In this document: in pieces, positions 24,533-36,559 of the stretch
How positions within the stretch are numbered: the stretch's first letter is position 1
How the letters are laid out: each line of letters opens with the position of its first letter
From: Psococerastis gibbosa
Lineage: Eukaryota > Arthropoda > Insecta > Psocodea > Psocidae
Length of the DNA stretch: 64,000 bases
Direction: 5' to 3'
Assembly (NCBI GenBank): GCA_963971405.1
Contig: OZ020489.1
Location: 23,648,290-23,712,289, forward strand
Program-made: the position numbers and the translations under genes
Notes under the pieces: generated by a model
Database searches by the model: none
Told to the model about the DNA's origin: nothing
Seen by the model: only the letters and a program-made list of their open reading frames with translations

Positions 24533-24947
24533 TTGCAGACATAGTCCTTAAAGCCTATGCTCACAGTCCTTCATTGGATCCTTTGTATAGCTTGTCGCCG
24601 GATCATCGATTGGACGGTTGGTTGTGAGTGGACTCGTGATGAATGACCATATATTTTAGGCTGATTTGAGGTTGACGAAAGACAGAGGGGTTTAAAGTGG
24701 TGGCATAAGCACAGTATACCAAGGTCACTGACTTTATCATACCACCGTGTGAAGGCTTCAGCCATCAGCGCGATGATGGACAGACCTAGCTGGAACACCT
24801 GTTTCAATTGAAATTAGTTTTATCACTATATGTTAACTTACAATACAGTAGCAATCTAATCAAACCGTGCAACAAATAACTTGCCTTTATATCTTACCGC
24901 TCATTACCAAAGCAGCACCTCTGCATCTTGTGCTACTACCTAGGTAG

Positions 24948-25180
24948 GCCGTAGCCAGGATTTTTTTCGGGGGTGGGAAGCTCTAGCGTCTGTGATCCTA
25001 TATAGTGTAAATTGTTGTTGGGGGAGATTTTTTCATAAATAGGGCAGAAATAGTGGGGCTTAACGATTCTAACCGCAATAAAGTTTATTATTTCCCTAGA
25101 AAACATATTCATGCAGATTCATTTGATCCACAACTTTTCATTTCGGGGGGGGGGGGCTGCAGCCTAAAAAGCCCTCCCGC
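24948..25180. mobile_element. hAT MITE, left end only
   Basis: GGCCGTAGCCAGGA followed by a T/G run. Its middle resembles 2752-3497 (cagaaatagtggggct). It ends near a second G run at 25145, without a recognisable right terminus. Confidence 0.6.
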
Positions 25181-25318
25181 CCGTTGTGAGACTCTACAAT
25201 TGTCCCATTCGCTGAACAATAGCTAGGGAAAAACTATAAGCAGCCGATATTTAATTATGGGACAATAATTTGCCATGGAACTATTACAGTACTTATACTA
25301 ATTAATAATTAATTAATT

Positions 25319-25406
25319 AATTTGTAAGAGTGGGCAGAAAGGCCCAAAATTCGCTCACATGAAAAATAAAGACAATTTTCTTTCTTTGTTTCTTTCATGT
25401 ACGGGC
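25319..25406 (+). repeat. SINE/LINE 3' end with TGGGC hairpin
   Basis: gtaagagtgggcagaaaggc followed by an A-rich part and a (TTTC)-rich tail, as at 143-236. Confidence 0.55.
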
Positions 25407-25944
25407 TCACTCGTACCGGCTCCTATAGTTGATGTAGCCTACTGTTTTTTCGTCTCTTGGAAGTTTGTTAGAGTGCGTTAGTCCTACGTCTATCTAATAT
25501 ATTCGACTACATAGTACATGTACTTATGTATTCATGAAATAACTATGATTATTTACATTAATAGTACGCAGGCATTATGTTTAAATCTTTAAAATGAAGG
25601 AAAATAATCAAAACCAAAAGAGACATGATGATGATAACTGGAAGAGTAATATTTTCCATTTAAATTCGCATTAGGCGAAAACACCGAACTTAATGATATT
25701 TTCAAAGGTATTCATCCCAGGTGAGAACAAGAGCCTTTGGCTTATTCTCAGCATGAAATCCTAGCCTGTCCTATATAAATCTAATCATGACGATGGGATT
25801 TTAAAATGGTACCTGAAACCAACTCTAGGAGAGAATAACCACCGCCTTATAAAAAAGACGGAGAAAAAAATGTTTTTCATTATTTTGGTAAAAAAGTAAA
25901 AGTGCAGACGTCATCTTAAAATGGTTGTTACAATGGCGACCTGA

Positions 25945-26345
25945 GACTTGTTGCCCAGCCTTTCAATTACAGGCCTGGGACATGTATGCCTGACGTTTTA
26001 CTCAAGTGCCCCTTTCAACATCTCTGCAATGGCCGCCTTTAATGTCAATTTCATTCAATCGACGAGCCGGTGGGCTGGCCCATTCCCCTTGATTATATGG
26101 TTGTCTTCGAGGAAGGGGTGTGTTATTTCAATTTTTGGATCATCAGGTATACCCCAGCAATTATGTAGAAGCCCCCACTCTGATTTCTGGCCCACACATT
26201 TGCAGACTGTTGCGTTGCCATAGCTCCTGATTTGTAGGTTCCATTGTACTAATTTTGGCTATTTGTGCAATTTTTGGCATAGATTCTTTTAGAATGTCAT
26301 AGGTGTCAATGAGACTCACGTTCTCATACTTGGTTAAATTGAGTT
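25945..26345 (-). other. Unrecognised coding-like stretch
   Basis: The minus strand reads NLTKYENVSLIDTYDILKES, then MPKIAQIAKISTMEPTNQEL, then shifts frame into a cysteine/tryptophan-containing segment (VCKCVGQ, WGLLHNCWGIPDDP) and LVDWMKLTLKAAI-like residues. Codon-like composition in abutting frames suggests a decayed gene or transposon. I do not recognise the family. Confidence 0.35.
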
Positions 26346-26384
26346 AACACTTGTTACAATGTAAATGGCAAAAATCGTGAGCGT

Positions 26385-26525
26385 AGCCAGAGAAGTGCAG
26401 AGGGGACGCACCCCCCCCCTCCCACTAGAAATTTGACACTAGATAGAATTGGGGTTTCTTTAATGAATTTGCGAAATACATAAAAGCGAGGGGAATTTAA
26501 ACTAGATACAAAAAAAAATGAGATT
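26385..26525. mobile_element. hAT MITE remnant
   Basis: gcgtagccagag start, C run at about 26410, then gacactagatagaat as in the 5615 element. No right end seen. Confidence 0.5.
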
Positions 26526-26572
26526 TTAATGTTTATAGCCTATATGTTAATATTTACATGTCAAGACATATA

Positions 26573-26745
26573 TTGTAGAGTAGTGGTGCAGACTCCAACT
26601 TTCACCCGAAAGGACATCGGTTCGAGTCGCACACTTGCTACATTTTCTGGCCATGCTTCGGAGGGCATGAAAAACAGGCTACTTGAGTGTAAGAGAGTGT
26701 TTTATAGCCCTAACTCCGCTAGGTTGGCTTAGTAATGGAACAAAA
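26573..26745 (+). mobile_element. tRNA-derived SINE
   Basis: Box A tagagtagtgg and box B ggttcgagtcgc, then the family body to ggcttagtaatggaac. It has a short deletion in the ccgggccttcc part. Confidence 0.8.
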
Positions 26746-26864
26746 AGTGAATATTTTTTTTTAATATATTTTTTTTAATCGAATTAACCCGCGAAAACCA
26801 ATCGAATAAATCGAACTTTTCCACCTGTCCCCCTTCTGAATCCAGTCCTGGCTAAGCCCATGGT

Positions 26865-27039
26865 CAAGACCGTAGCCAGGATTTTTTTTCGGGGAGGGGG
26901 GTTTCAGAAATTTGATTGGATATTACATAGTAGTTTTTATTTTTCCTCTCAAAATCCGATTCTATCTTGTATCAAACCATTTCATTTGGGGGGGGGGGCG
27001 GTTTGAACCCCCATGAACCTCCCCTTGGCTACGGCCTTG
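26865..27039. mobile_element. 175-bp hAT MITE
   Basis: Perfect target duplication CCCATGGT (26857-26864 and 27040-27047). Ends CAAGACCGTAGCCAGG and CCTTGGCTACGGCCTTG. Confidence 0.93.
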
Positions 27040-27049
27040 CCCATGGTAG

Positions 27050-28125
27050 GCATGTCTGAGCTGGCCCACTTGTCGGTGCGGGGTGAGGAGTGAACCGGTT
27101 GGTCATTGGCTAGAATCTAGAAACTCATTCGGAAACAAAATAAAAATATGTCCGAAAACCGAAGGGGTTGTTGGTGGAATGGTAGAGCAAGTTTCAATAG
27201 GCCACCCTACAAGTAGACCTACGCCCTACTACCATCTATTATTAAATTATTAATAATTAATGGCGCGGATTGGCAAACATTTTGGGGATTATTGCATCGG
27301 ACAGAGTACTTGGGCATAGGGGTCTCACCTAGTATAGCTCAGTATTCTGATCACCTGTTAAATTGGTGCGATAAGCATACCATTTTCCAGACAAGCATTA
27401 GTTGTAGCCTATATTATTAGATGGGGCAAAACATAGGCTTTAAAAAAGGGTTAGTTGGACTTACATTGTCTGCTATATGCTTTATACACATACTTGCAGA
27501 TTGCCCCAATTACCAAACGACCAAACTATGACGTTGGTAATGTCGTCTGTCTCAGTGGCTGCCGTGGTCTCGCGCCCTTAAAAAAATAAATAAAATAAAA
27601 ATAAAATAAAAAAAAATTATTTGATAATGAATATATTCGTTTGCATGTAGCTCAATTAGTTTTATATGAAATAGAAATCGGCCCTAATTCTAACATACTT
27701 TATGTTCTTTAAGTTGATTGATTTAATTTAATTAGTTTATTTTGGCTTTCTTAATTCACCAAAATTTAAAGAACCATCGATTCTCTTTCCTATACCCATA
27801 CAGGATACACAGGATCTAAAATCTGATTCAAACAATGCGACGGAAACTCTTCCAACAGTTTCGAAGGAGATACTAACTTTGCCCCACCTCAGTTGCCTTG
27901 CCAGCATGTAAGATCAATAGACTTAGCCTAAAATATAGTAAACAATCGCAGGAAACTGGTGCAGTCATCCATATCAATATTCGAAAGTTTTATCATGACT
28001 GGAAAACTACATCAAGCAACACGCTGTTATATTAACTTACTTCTTTGGGTAGGCGAGGACAGCAGGAGATGCTCATAATCAGCATTTTCAGGACAGTATT
28101 GTATATACATTTTTTAATTGTTTTA
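27050..28125. other. No gene recognised
   Basis: AT-rich, with one A-rich tract at 27570. Confidence 0.5.
27570..27618. repeat. (AAAAT)n A-rich tract
   Basis: Imperfect aaaat/aaat units, possibly the tail of an old retroelement. Confidence 0.75.
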
Positions 28126-28129
28126 AAAG

Positions 28130-29328
28130 ATCCGGTTCGAAGTTACTTGAACATGCTTTCCAATTTATAAATTAGTAGATAGACATAATGTTTAATTTCA
28201 TATTAAATAATTTCCCTAAGGTTAAATTTCAGATCCCTCGGGGGGGGGGGGGGGGGGGGTGTCCACCTCAATATATTAAAAACCCCTTAAAACTCAATTG
28301 CATATTCTTGAAAGAACAGACCAATACATTGTAACAGTAGTAACAATGACATGGCACGCAATGTATTGGAGCGTGAATTTTCCATAATTTCTTCAAAAAA
28401 TAATTTTTTGCACAGAACCAAATATTTTTTTGGGAAAGCATTAACCTGTTTGGTTTTGTTACGCAATTGAACACCTAAAATATACCTGAAGGTAGAAATC
28501 ATAGATAGAAAGTTTCCACAGAAAAATTATTTTTCATGAAAATTGAGTTATTCTTATTTTTTACTCCCAGAAGCAAACTATCAAGGGGCAAGCGCCTCCC
28601 CGCATTTTGTTAACATAAATAACGACTACAATATATGTGAATTTGTGAACATGTGAACACAGCAATACTGGCAGGGCATGCAATGCATTTGAGCGTGAAT
28701 TTTTTCAAAAAAAACATTTTTTTTTACAAAACCAAGTACTTTTCTGGGAAGCAACCTGTCCGATTTCGTTACTCAATGTAACACCTAAAACATACCTGAA
28801 GGTAGAAATCATCGATAGAAAGGTTTCGCAGAAAAATTATTTTTTAGTGTTTTTAATGTTTCATTAAAATTTAGTTATTTTTATTTTTTAACCCCCAGAA
28901 GCAACCTATCAAGGGGCAAGCGACCCCCCGCATTTCGTTAACATTAATAACGACTACAATATATGTGAATTTAAAAGAAATCGTTGGAGCCGTTTTTGAG
29001 AAATAATTTTTTAGACGTTTTTTTTGGAGTTTTTTGAGAATAAAACCCCCCCAAATTGAGTTAGCCGAAAATAAATAAAAATGGTCTCGAGGTATGATTT
29101 TTGTGAAATTACATGCTTAATTTCATCAAAATCGACTGAGTATTTTGTCTGAAAATCGATGAACAGACAGACAGACAGACAGACGGACATACAGAGCGAC
29201 TGACAGACATTTCGTAGATAGCACTATTTTCGGTTCCTGGGACCGTAAATCCATTGAAATCTCGGAGTTGAAAATTTTGACCGTCACAAAGCTTTCCTTA
29301 TACTACCTATAAATTGGAAAGCAAAAAT
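28130..29328 (+). repeat. CAGA repeat element, copy 1
   Basis: Begins ccggttcgaagttac and gctttccaatttata, has a G18 run at about 28240, then two tandem versions of a 320-base block (28270-28640 and 28660-28970), the microsatellite (CAGA)n at 29162-29186, and ends tataaattggaaagc. The left and right ends are inverted copies (gctttccaatttata). No protein frame. Confidence 0.88.
29162..29190. repeat. (CAGA)n microsatellite
   Basis: Five to six caga units inside the CAGA repeat element. The equivalent run at 60255 is shorter. Confidence 0.9.
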
Positions 29329-29339
29329 AGGCTACTTAA

Positions 29340-30057
29340 AGTAATTATAGTTAATCCAAGTGTTTTGACTGATTTAAACGAGATTGTATCTCGTATTGAA
29401 CAAGCGAGGCATTGTTCTATGACAGTAATTCCACTACTGGCGATAGCCATGTAGACCAACTCAGTCTGGTTTTGCGGTATGTCAAAGGTAGCACCCCGGT
29501 CGAGCGATTCGTTACATACATGCCTAACTAAGGGTCATAATCTCATAAAGAGAAGGATATGTTCCACTGTTTAATGAATTTTTTGCATGAGAATGATTGG
29601 GACGTTTTGAACATGAACTATGTGTTGAAAAATATGAGTGGCAAATACAGGATAATGACCTGCGGAACGAAAAAGCTTAGCAATTTGGATGGTCATTCAC
29701 TGAATCTTGTAGTCCAGACTGTATCAGTTCAATAGATTTTTTTTGGCATTTTTGAAAGAGGCCTCCGTCTTCTTCACGGCATCAACTTATAGATACGAAA
29801 CATTAGTTGCCTGCTTAAAGGAGGGAAAAATGGCGAAACCCATTCTCACGCGCTGGGCCTGTCGAGCTGACGGAGCTAGAAGCTATAAGCCGATTCTGCG
29901 ATGCCTTGAAAATATTACAGAAGACGAAGAAGACAGCTCCCAATCCCGAGCAACCGGGAATATAATACAATATAAAATGCTTCCTAGGCTAACTTATATA
30001 CTCATATTATTGGAAAAATACCTCTTGAAGAACAATGAAGCATTGAAGCAATATTAG
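29340..30057 (+). pseudogene. Degraded hAT/ZMYM-type (DUF4371) transposase relative
   Basis: Pieces in shifting frames follow the order of DUF4371/hAT-dimerisation proteins such as ZMYM1-like transposases. They are a segment with SHVDQLSLVLRYVKGSTPVE and RFVTYMPN (about 29440-29535), a segment with LHENDWDVLN and NMSGKY (about 29565-29655), HSLNLVVQTV (about 29690-29735), and an open stretch (29743-30057) with FFTASTYRYETL, TRWACRADGARSY and a C-terminal helix. Stops and frameshifts separate them and the N-terminal zinc finger is not visible, so the copy is dead. Such genes move as hAT elements; I could not see its terminal repeats or target duplication. Confidence 0.72.
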
Positions 30058-30599
30058 AATTTGATTAGTTTAGGGAGTTTCTACTTAAAATAATAAAACT
30101 AGGTTTGGTGGGCCCTAACAAAATAAAATGTATGGTAACGATCAGTAGGTATTGTACGTAATAGCAAAGCTCCGAGAGCGAAGCTACCACAATTCATTAG
30201 CCTAGAGAGAATAAAAAAAAATTAATTGCACAGAAAAAAGTCCTTTTGATTCCAGTAAAAAATGAACCCAGCCGGTATGGTGAACAAAAGGATACCGCTC
30301 TCAACGGGGGTGTAGTTATAGTTCATTACCGCGGCACCTTCACATGTTGCAATAGCAGGCAGCTATTGGCGCGACTAGGGTGCCGTCGCTGCTTGCTTCT
30401 AGATGAAAATAATGAATTTTGGTAAATTAAAACGGAAATTAGATATTTTTATTTAAAAATTACTTCGCAGGATTGATTCAACGCCTAACAGGTGGATTGC
30501 CGATAGGTTGGCTTCTGCCTTCTATTCTATACTGCTGATGGTTATGTACCTCTAGCATTATGTCTTCTTCTGGAGTTTCAATCTATCGATTGGTTTGCA

Positions 30600-30698
30600 G
30601 TGGATGAATTAATGGATAAATTCTTCAAACCATACAGGTTTACATACAAAAATTTATTTCGGGGGGGGGGGGACCACCCCCCTGGGCACGGCCGTGAA
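30600..30698. mobile_element. hAT MITE of the 13513 family, one end
   Basis: ccatacaggtttacatac, then a G run and CCTGGGCACGGCCGTG. Truncated half copy. Confidence 0.7.
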
Positions 30699-31522
30699 TG
30701 GCATTATTCTACACATTTCTTAATTTTCTTTCACATGGGGCCGTGTGGGTTATTATAATGCAATATCCGGCTACGATAGGAATAAATTTGAAAAAAAAAT
30801 TTATTAGAAAACTCGCATAAGCGGAATACCGAACTTATTTGACTTTTATAAGTGTTCCAAATGTCATCCTATCGTGGTCGAGCAGTAGTTTGCCAAATTC
30901 CATTCAATTGCCTTCAATTGTTAGATGAGCAGCATTTTCGTGAGACCTTCGTACTTCTTCAGCCGTTGACGGGCTTTGACCTGCTCGACAACACTCCACC
31001 AGCTCCTCCTCCTCGGCTTTGTATGACGCACCACCGTCCTCGAACTTCCACATCACGGAGCTAGATTTCCAGTTCGTCCGTCCATTGGTTTCGTGGACGT
31101 CCCACCAGTCGTCTTCCCGTCAAGTTCGCTTTGCACCTTTTGTTCTTCTGACACTTTTACAACGTGTCCTAGGCCATCTTAGACGTTACACTTTTATAAG
31201 ACGGGCTTCATTCTCTATTCAATATTGTATGACTTATTATTGAATTATTGATAGTGAATATTGTATGACGGAGTCGTTAACTTCTCAATTTTCCTACATT
31301 ATTTCTCTTTTTTAAATTCCTTTCCAATACTGGTAGTTTCTTAGCGTCGTTGGTTGTAAGGTATCAGGTTTCTGAGCGATATATGTTGTAACCGGCCCTA
31401 TAACGGTGGGGAGACCACAAAATAAAATTTAAAACTGCACCACCTTTGATTGATTGAAAATGATACATCCACTGGAAGTTAATTTTTTCAGTCGAAAATT
31501 AGTTAAGAAAGAATGAATATTG

Positions 31523-31585
31523 TTTTTATTTTCCAATAGGTGAATTTTAGGCCATTTAGCCCGCCCTCTTACAGCTAACCCATTA
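31523..31585 (-). repeat. SINE/LINE 3' end with GGGC hairpin
   Basis: Reverse complement of the 143-236 family: ggccatttagcccgccctct, then tacagctaaccca. Confidence 0.5.
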
Positions 31586-33834
31586 AGTGTTTTTCTATGC
31601 AAAGAAAACAGGAGAAAGGTTGTTTGAAGTCTGTAAGAAGAAGCTAAGATATCCTCCTTAGCTAGGCGTGTCGTCCTTGCGCTAAATTGAGCAAAGCCCC
31701 GTGTAACAGCTTAGCGAATGCGGGTAATTTGGCTTGAACCAGCCCCAAAGTGACGGAAAATCAACGTAAAGAAACTGTCAATGTCCCGTAAAATGCTGAT
31801 TTTGCACGACAGATCTACGATCTGTTTAAAAAACTGAGCGCAGCGGATCAATTATTTCCCTGTGCTTGTGCTTTCTTAATTGATGCCTTTGTTGATAACT
31901 TCGTTCGTTGGTTCTATTTTATTCATATTACTTTGTTCATTTCGAATAGTTCAATACTTCGCATGATGGTAGCTTATTATTGTATACTTTGTAGAAAACC
32001 GCAGAAATAAGTCGTATTGTGAATTACATATTAAACGACTGAGTAGCTTTGAACAAAATACAATATAAACAATTTAAACCGTTCCCGCCATGGAGTGTAT
32101 AGAAATAATAAATAAATTGTAAAAATAACAAATAAAGTGCAGACAACTGCGTGGTAGCACGTTATTAATTTTGTGAATGAATAATTTGAAATTTTTTCGT
32201 AAGTAATAAAAAAGGCAGTAAAAATTGTTATGAAATTGCGGCTGAGACAACCGAATCTTTTTTACAAAATTAATTAGTTTTTCTTAATTAAGCTTTAGTA
32301 GTAAATTTGCAATAATACAGTTGTATTTTTTAATGAATGAACCTATTCCTATCTTCGCGGCTGTGAAATGAGAAATTAATTTATTTAGTCAGAAATTCCG
32401 AGGCCTGTTTTTTTTGCAAAACAATTGAAAATCCCCACCTTAAAGTTTTTTTTTTTTAAGACGCGGGACTCTTTCGAGTATTTGCGCCGGCCGGTGTGTG
32501 TGTGTATGTGCGGGTTTTAGAATGGTTTAGTCTATAGTCTACAGGTGGGGCATGACTCCGGTCATGCTTAGAAAGCTTAATGCTGCCGTGACCGGCCCAT
32601 GCTTGTCCCCTATTAAGTTTGGCAGGGTGTGTGCTTTCGGTAACCTTAAAGTAGTCAACTATTGGAAGGTACTGTATGTGAATAAGGAGTTGGACAAGGT
32701 TGGCAAGGTTCGAATTTTGTTGTAAATGGGAAAATGAAAGACGAAATTAATTAATATGAGTTGTTCCAATGCATAATTTGCCAGACCTAATAGATGTTCG
32801 GGGCAGCAGTGAGCGGTATTTGGTTTTGGTTGGTAGAATTCAGTGAGTTCAAATTAGTTGATAGCTGTGAAGTGATCTGGTCTTGCCCCCTTCCCCAATA
32901 TTTTATAAAAACGCCACTGCTCATGCATATTCCAAATAAGTTAGGTAGGCGGTTAACCGAGTCAAAGAAAGGGGAATTCCCGGGCTGGAAGGTAGCGACG
33001 TCCAGTCTGAGATTGAGATTCCCACCATGACTCCTTCGCTGCCACCTTGGTATGCCGCCTCTCCAGATATATACGCCAAGAATTCGTGGTAAAAAATATA
33101 ATAAGAAATACAAGATGGGAGCGAGAGAGATGGAAATAGGTAAATGCATTTTACACAGTAAGACCAGTAGCGCAGCGTCCCGCGTTACTCCTGACATGGA
33201 GTTAATATTGTATTGGCCAGGGATGGCAAAAATATACAAAAATTACATTTTAGGTTTGGCAACTAATTTTTTTTTTGGGTATGGTAGTGCTCAGAAACTC
33301 TGGCCCAGTGGAATCAATTAATTTCATCAAATTGACTCGACCAAAGAACTTACATAATATACACTAGAAGAACCATTGGCGCTATAGTGTCGCATGGTCA
33401 TTTGACTTCCGCCATTTTTGGGCTCACAGCAGGGGGTATTCTGTATTTTATTTAAAAACTAAGAGAAAATGCCTTTTTGTTGCCCTGTTATTATTGCCTA
33501 TAATTTAATTTTGTATTTGCTATATTTTAAATTTCATATGGTACAGTACAGTTGCTGTTTTCGTTGGTGTTTATTTTTAATCCATATAATTTTCAGCTAT
33601 TTTGGGAAAGCATATTAATTATAATAGTGAAGTTAGACAGCCTAAATATTTAATAAAGACAAATTTTTTTTTTAGTTTTAAAAATCTTGGGTTAGGTACC
33701 ATAAGATAACTATAGATAACTATAGTTTCATTTGGCGCGAAAATTTGAGGCCAAAAAAGAATGCGGATCTTCTATTGTTCCCCTGCTACTGCATGCCAAT
33801 CATATGGAGGTGTAGGGGCTCGGATATCTCTGCC

Positions 33835-34356
33835 TTAAGAGTGTAGGAAATTGGCAGTCCGTAATTTAATACTTTTTATTTAATTAAATAAGCATGTTTT
33901 TAAAGATTTGGCTCATCATAGTTGTAGAAGACAACTTCATGCATCCTATTATAAGATATTTTTAATTTTCGAAATTGTATTTTTTTCTTAGGCGGGGTTT
34001 CCACATACGTCAATGGTCAATGAGAAATATGAAATTTACGTTTTAGCAGACATTAAAGACATACTAAAAATTCTGCTACCACGTCAAAACCATATTTCTC
34101 ATTGACCATTGACGTATGTGGAAACCCCGCCTTAAACATGCAAATATTTTATAAACAATAACCTTTCGATTATAATCGATTTTATAAAAAAAACTACAAT
34201 TTCGAAAACTAAAAATATCTTATTATATGATGCATGAAATAGTCTTCTATACAACTTTGATGAGCCAATTCTTTAATAACATGCTTAATTAATTAAATAA
34301 AAAATAAAAAGTATTAAATTTCGGGCTGCCACTTTCCTACGGGCTGTACACTCTTA
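33835..34356. mobile_element. Fold-back MITE, TTAA family, copy 2, carrying an insertion
   Basis: TTAA then gagtgtagg on the left, cgggctgtacactc then TTA on the right. A 141-bp MITE (33991-34131) is inserted inside it, and a 384-bp MITE sits in its right TTAA. Confidence 0.88.
33991..34131. mobile_element. Palindromic MITE B, nested
   Basis: A 141-bp element with GGCGGGGTTTCCACATACG ends inside the fold-back MITE 33835-34356. Flanked by TTA (33988-33990 and 34132-34134), with the interrupted host sequence rejoining across it. Confidence 0.93.
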
Positions 34357-34740
34357 GGCGCCCATTCCACCGACCGGCTAGGGCTATTTACACAAACAGT
34401 GACGTGGTAGCAGACATTCAAGACTTAGCTGGCGTTTCAACTGACCTCGCATTGCAGAATGCAAATGACATTGACGGAAATTAGAATTTTTCTTTTTATA
34501 GAAATCTATTAAAATGTTTGTACTTAACATATCTCATGACGCCATTTTTTAATTTTAGTTTGTTTGTTTGTGATTTTACTGTATGATCATTGATCAATTT
34601 TAACTATGGCATAGAGGAAAATAAACATTTCCGTCAATTCTGCAATGCGAGGTCGGTGGAAACCCCGCCTAAGTCTTGAATGTCTGCTACCACGTCACTG
34701 TTTTTGTAAATAGCCCTAGCCGGTCGGTGGAATGGGCGCC
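34357..34740. mobile_element. Nested palindromic MITE C, complete
   Basis: 384 bp, outer ends GGCGCCCATTCCACCGACCG and complement. The inner element is flanked by ctta/taag. It sits in the right TTAA of the fold-back MITE 33835-34356. Confidence 0.9.
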
Positions 34741-34977
34741 TAAAGAGAAATTCTATTTTTTGAATGTCAATGAGCGCTGCCAATTATGGTTGAGGAACTC
34801 AAAATCCTGTAAGGGTGTATCCACATGCACCTAAGTCCTAAGTCCTACGTATACGAGTACTATATTGCAGTGAAACAGCAGTTCAGCTGGTTTTGATAAA
34901 TATTATAGCTTGACATGTCTGTTCAAGATGTGTGTTGTTTCAAGTGAGAAGCTCTTCCAGTTGATTAGGCGGGTATT

Positions 34978-35129
34978 CCACATACGTCAATCGTCAGTGA
35001 AAAATTGAAAAATGACGTTTTAGCAGACATTAAAGACATACTAAAAATTCTGCTACCACGTCAATTTACGTCATTGTTACGTCATTTTTCAATTTTTCAT
35101 TGACGATTGACGTATGTGGAATACCCGCC
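34978..35129. mobile_element. Palindromic MITE B
   Basis: A 152-bp element flanked by TTA on both sides (34975-34977 and 35130-35132). Ends GGCGGGTATTCCACATACG. Confidence 0.92.
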
Positions 35130-35604
35130 TTAACAGCTCCATTGGGACCTCCATCATGTCACTGACAATTGCGAAAATGGACGTACGATACCAGCGTTGC
35201 GTAACCAAGTACTTCTTCTGAAAGGATGGTCGCCAACTGACCGCCATAATGCTTGACAGATACTTTAGGTGGCTATGTTATCCTATGAGACTGTCAAAAA
35301 ATAGTACCGTGGCCCTGGTTTCAAATTGCCAGAAATCGTGCGATGATGAGCACAGCAGGCGGCCGTCATAGTACCTACTAATGAAAATATTGGGAAAATT
35401 CACATTGCTCACTTGGAAAACTGGCGAATTATCATAAGCAAATTATCTTATGGACTTATTACACTACCTATACATTTTTGCTATTAAATTTGAGCTATGC
35501 AAGACTGTATACATAGGCCTATATACTGTATATAATTATTTCCAAAATATTCCAGAAGCTGCGAATTGCAAAACCAGTACTAGCTGCTATTAATTAATTA
35601 CTTA

Positions 35605-35991
35605 GGCGCGGTTCCCACCGACCTATAAGTGCAAAATACACATACGGTGACGTGGTAGCAGACATTCAAGACTTAGGCGGGGTTTCTGACGACCTCTCAT
35701 TGCAGAATGCACATGACATTGACGGAAATTTGAATTTTTCTTTTTATAGAAATCTATTAAAATGTTTGTACTTAACATATCCCATTTTTTAATTTTAGTT
35801 TGTCTGTTTGTGATTTTACTCTATGATCATTGATCAATTTTAACTATGGCATAGAGTAAAACAAAAATTTCCGTCAATGTCATTTTCATTCTGCAATGGG
35901 AGGTCGGTGGAAACCCCGCCTTTATTAATGATAACTGCTACCACGTCACCGTATGTGTATTTTGCACTTTGAAGTCAGTGGAAACTGCGCC
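35605..35991. mobile_element. Nested palindromic MITE C, asymmetric arms
   Basis: 387 bp after TTA. Left inner junction aagactta/ggcggggt, right inner junction ccccgcc/tttattaatgataactg, so the two inner arms differ. Confidence 0.88.
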
Positions 35992-36559
35992 TTTACATGA
36001 CAGAAGAGTTTCCATGCACTAATAAATAGTTTAAATAGTATAAATAGTTTGAAGAAAACTATACTTTGAAAGCTATACCATAAGTTATGATATAAACTGA
36101 AGAGTCTTGTGACTCCGAAATTAAAAACAAAATTTTGGTTACCCCTGGAAATTGAGAGGAAAAAAACATTATAAAGCAACAATAGAAAACATGGTGTTAG
36201 GACCAAGACATCCGAGAGGAGATGACGGAGTGAATTCTTGTAAAAGAAGTCTTGCCGATGATGTTACAATGGTACCTCTTCGGGGGTACCAAGCGCTCCA
36301 ACGGACTGCCTAGGCAGCCCACCTGCGGTACATTCGGTAGCTCTGCCTTGGAAAATTAATGATTGCCTAATGAGAGTTAGTACCTACTTGTCGACGTCGA
36401 GACGAGAATGATAGATTTAGTGTTACACGTTTAAACACTTTGTGACGTCGATATAGTCTATTTTAGTTTATCCTAAAAAGAATATATACAAATAATAAAA
36501 ATTAATCTAAATGGAATGGAAGGGCTGCAGAATGTATGGGCATAGAATATTGGCACTCC

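Larger units (their letters stand above)
30060..33830. other. No gene recognised apart from listed repeat ends
   Basis: Contains a hAT MITE end (30600) and a TGGGC-type tail (31523). A 150-codon minus-strand frame at 32787-33239 overlaps plus-strand frames and has no recognisable domain; I treat it as chance or repeat-derived. Confidence 0.45.

Noticed and set aside
30852-31243. Two overlapping plus-strand frames as a small gene.
   Set aside because: Proline/serine-rich, no splice or start context, no recognisable motif.
32787-33239. A 150-codon minus-strand frame as a gene.
   Set aside because: No domain, no homologous motif, and frames of 78 and 89 codons on the other strand cover the same bases. 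Most likely chance.
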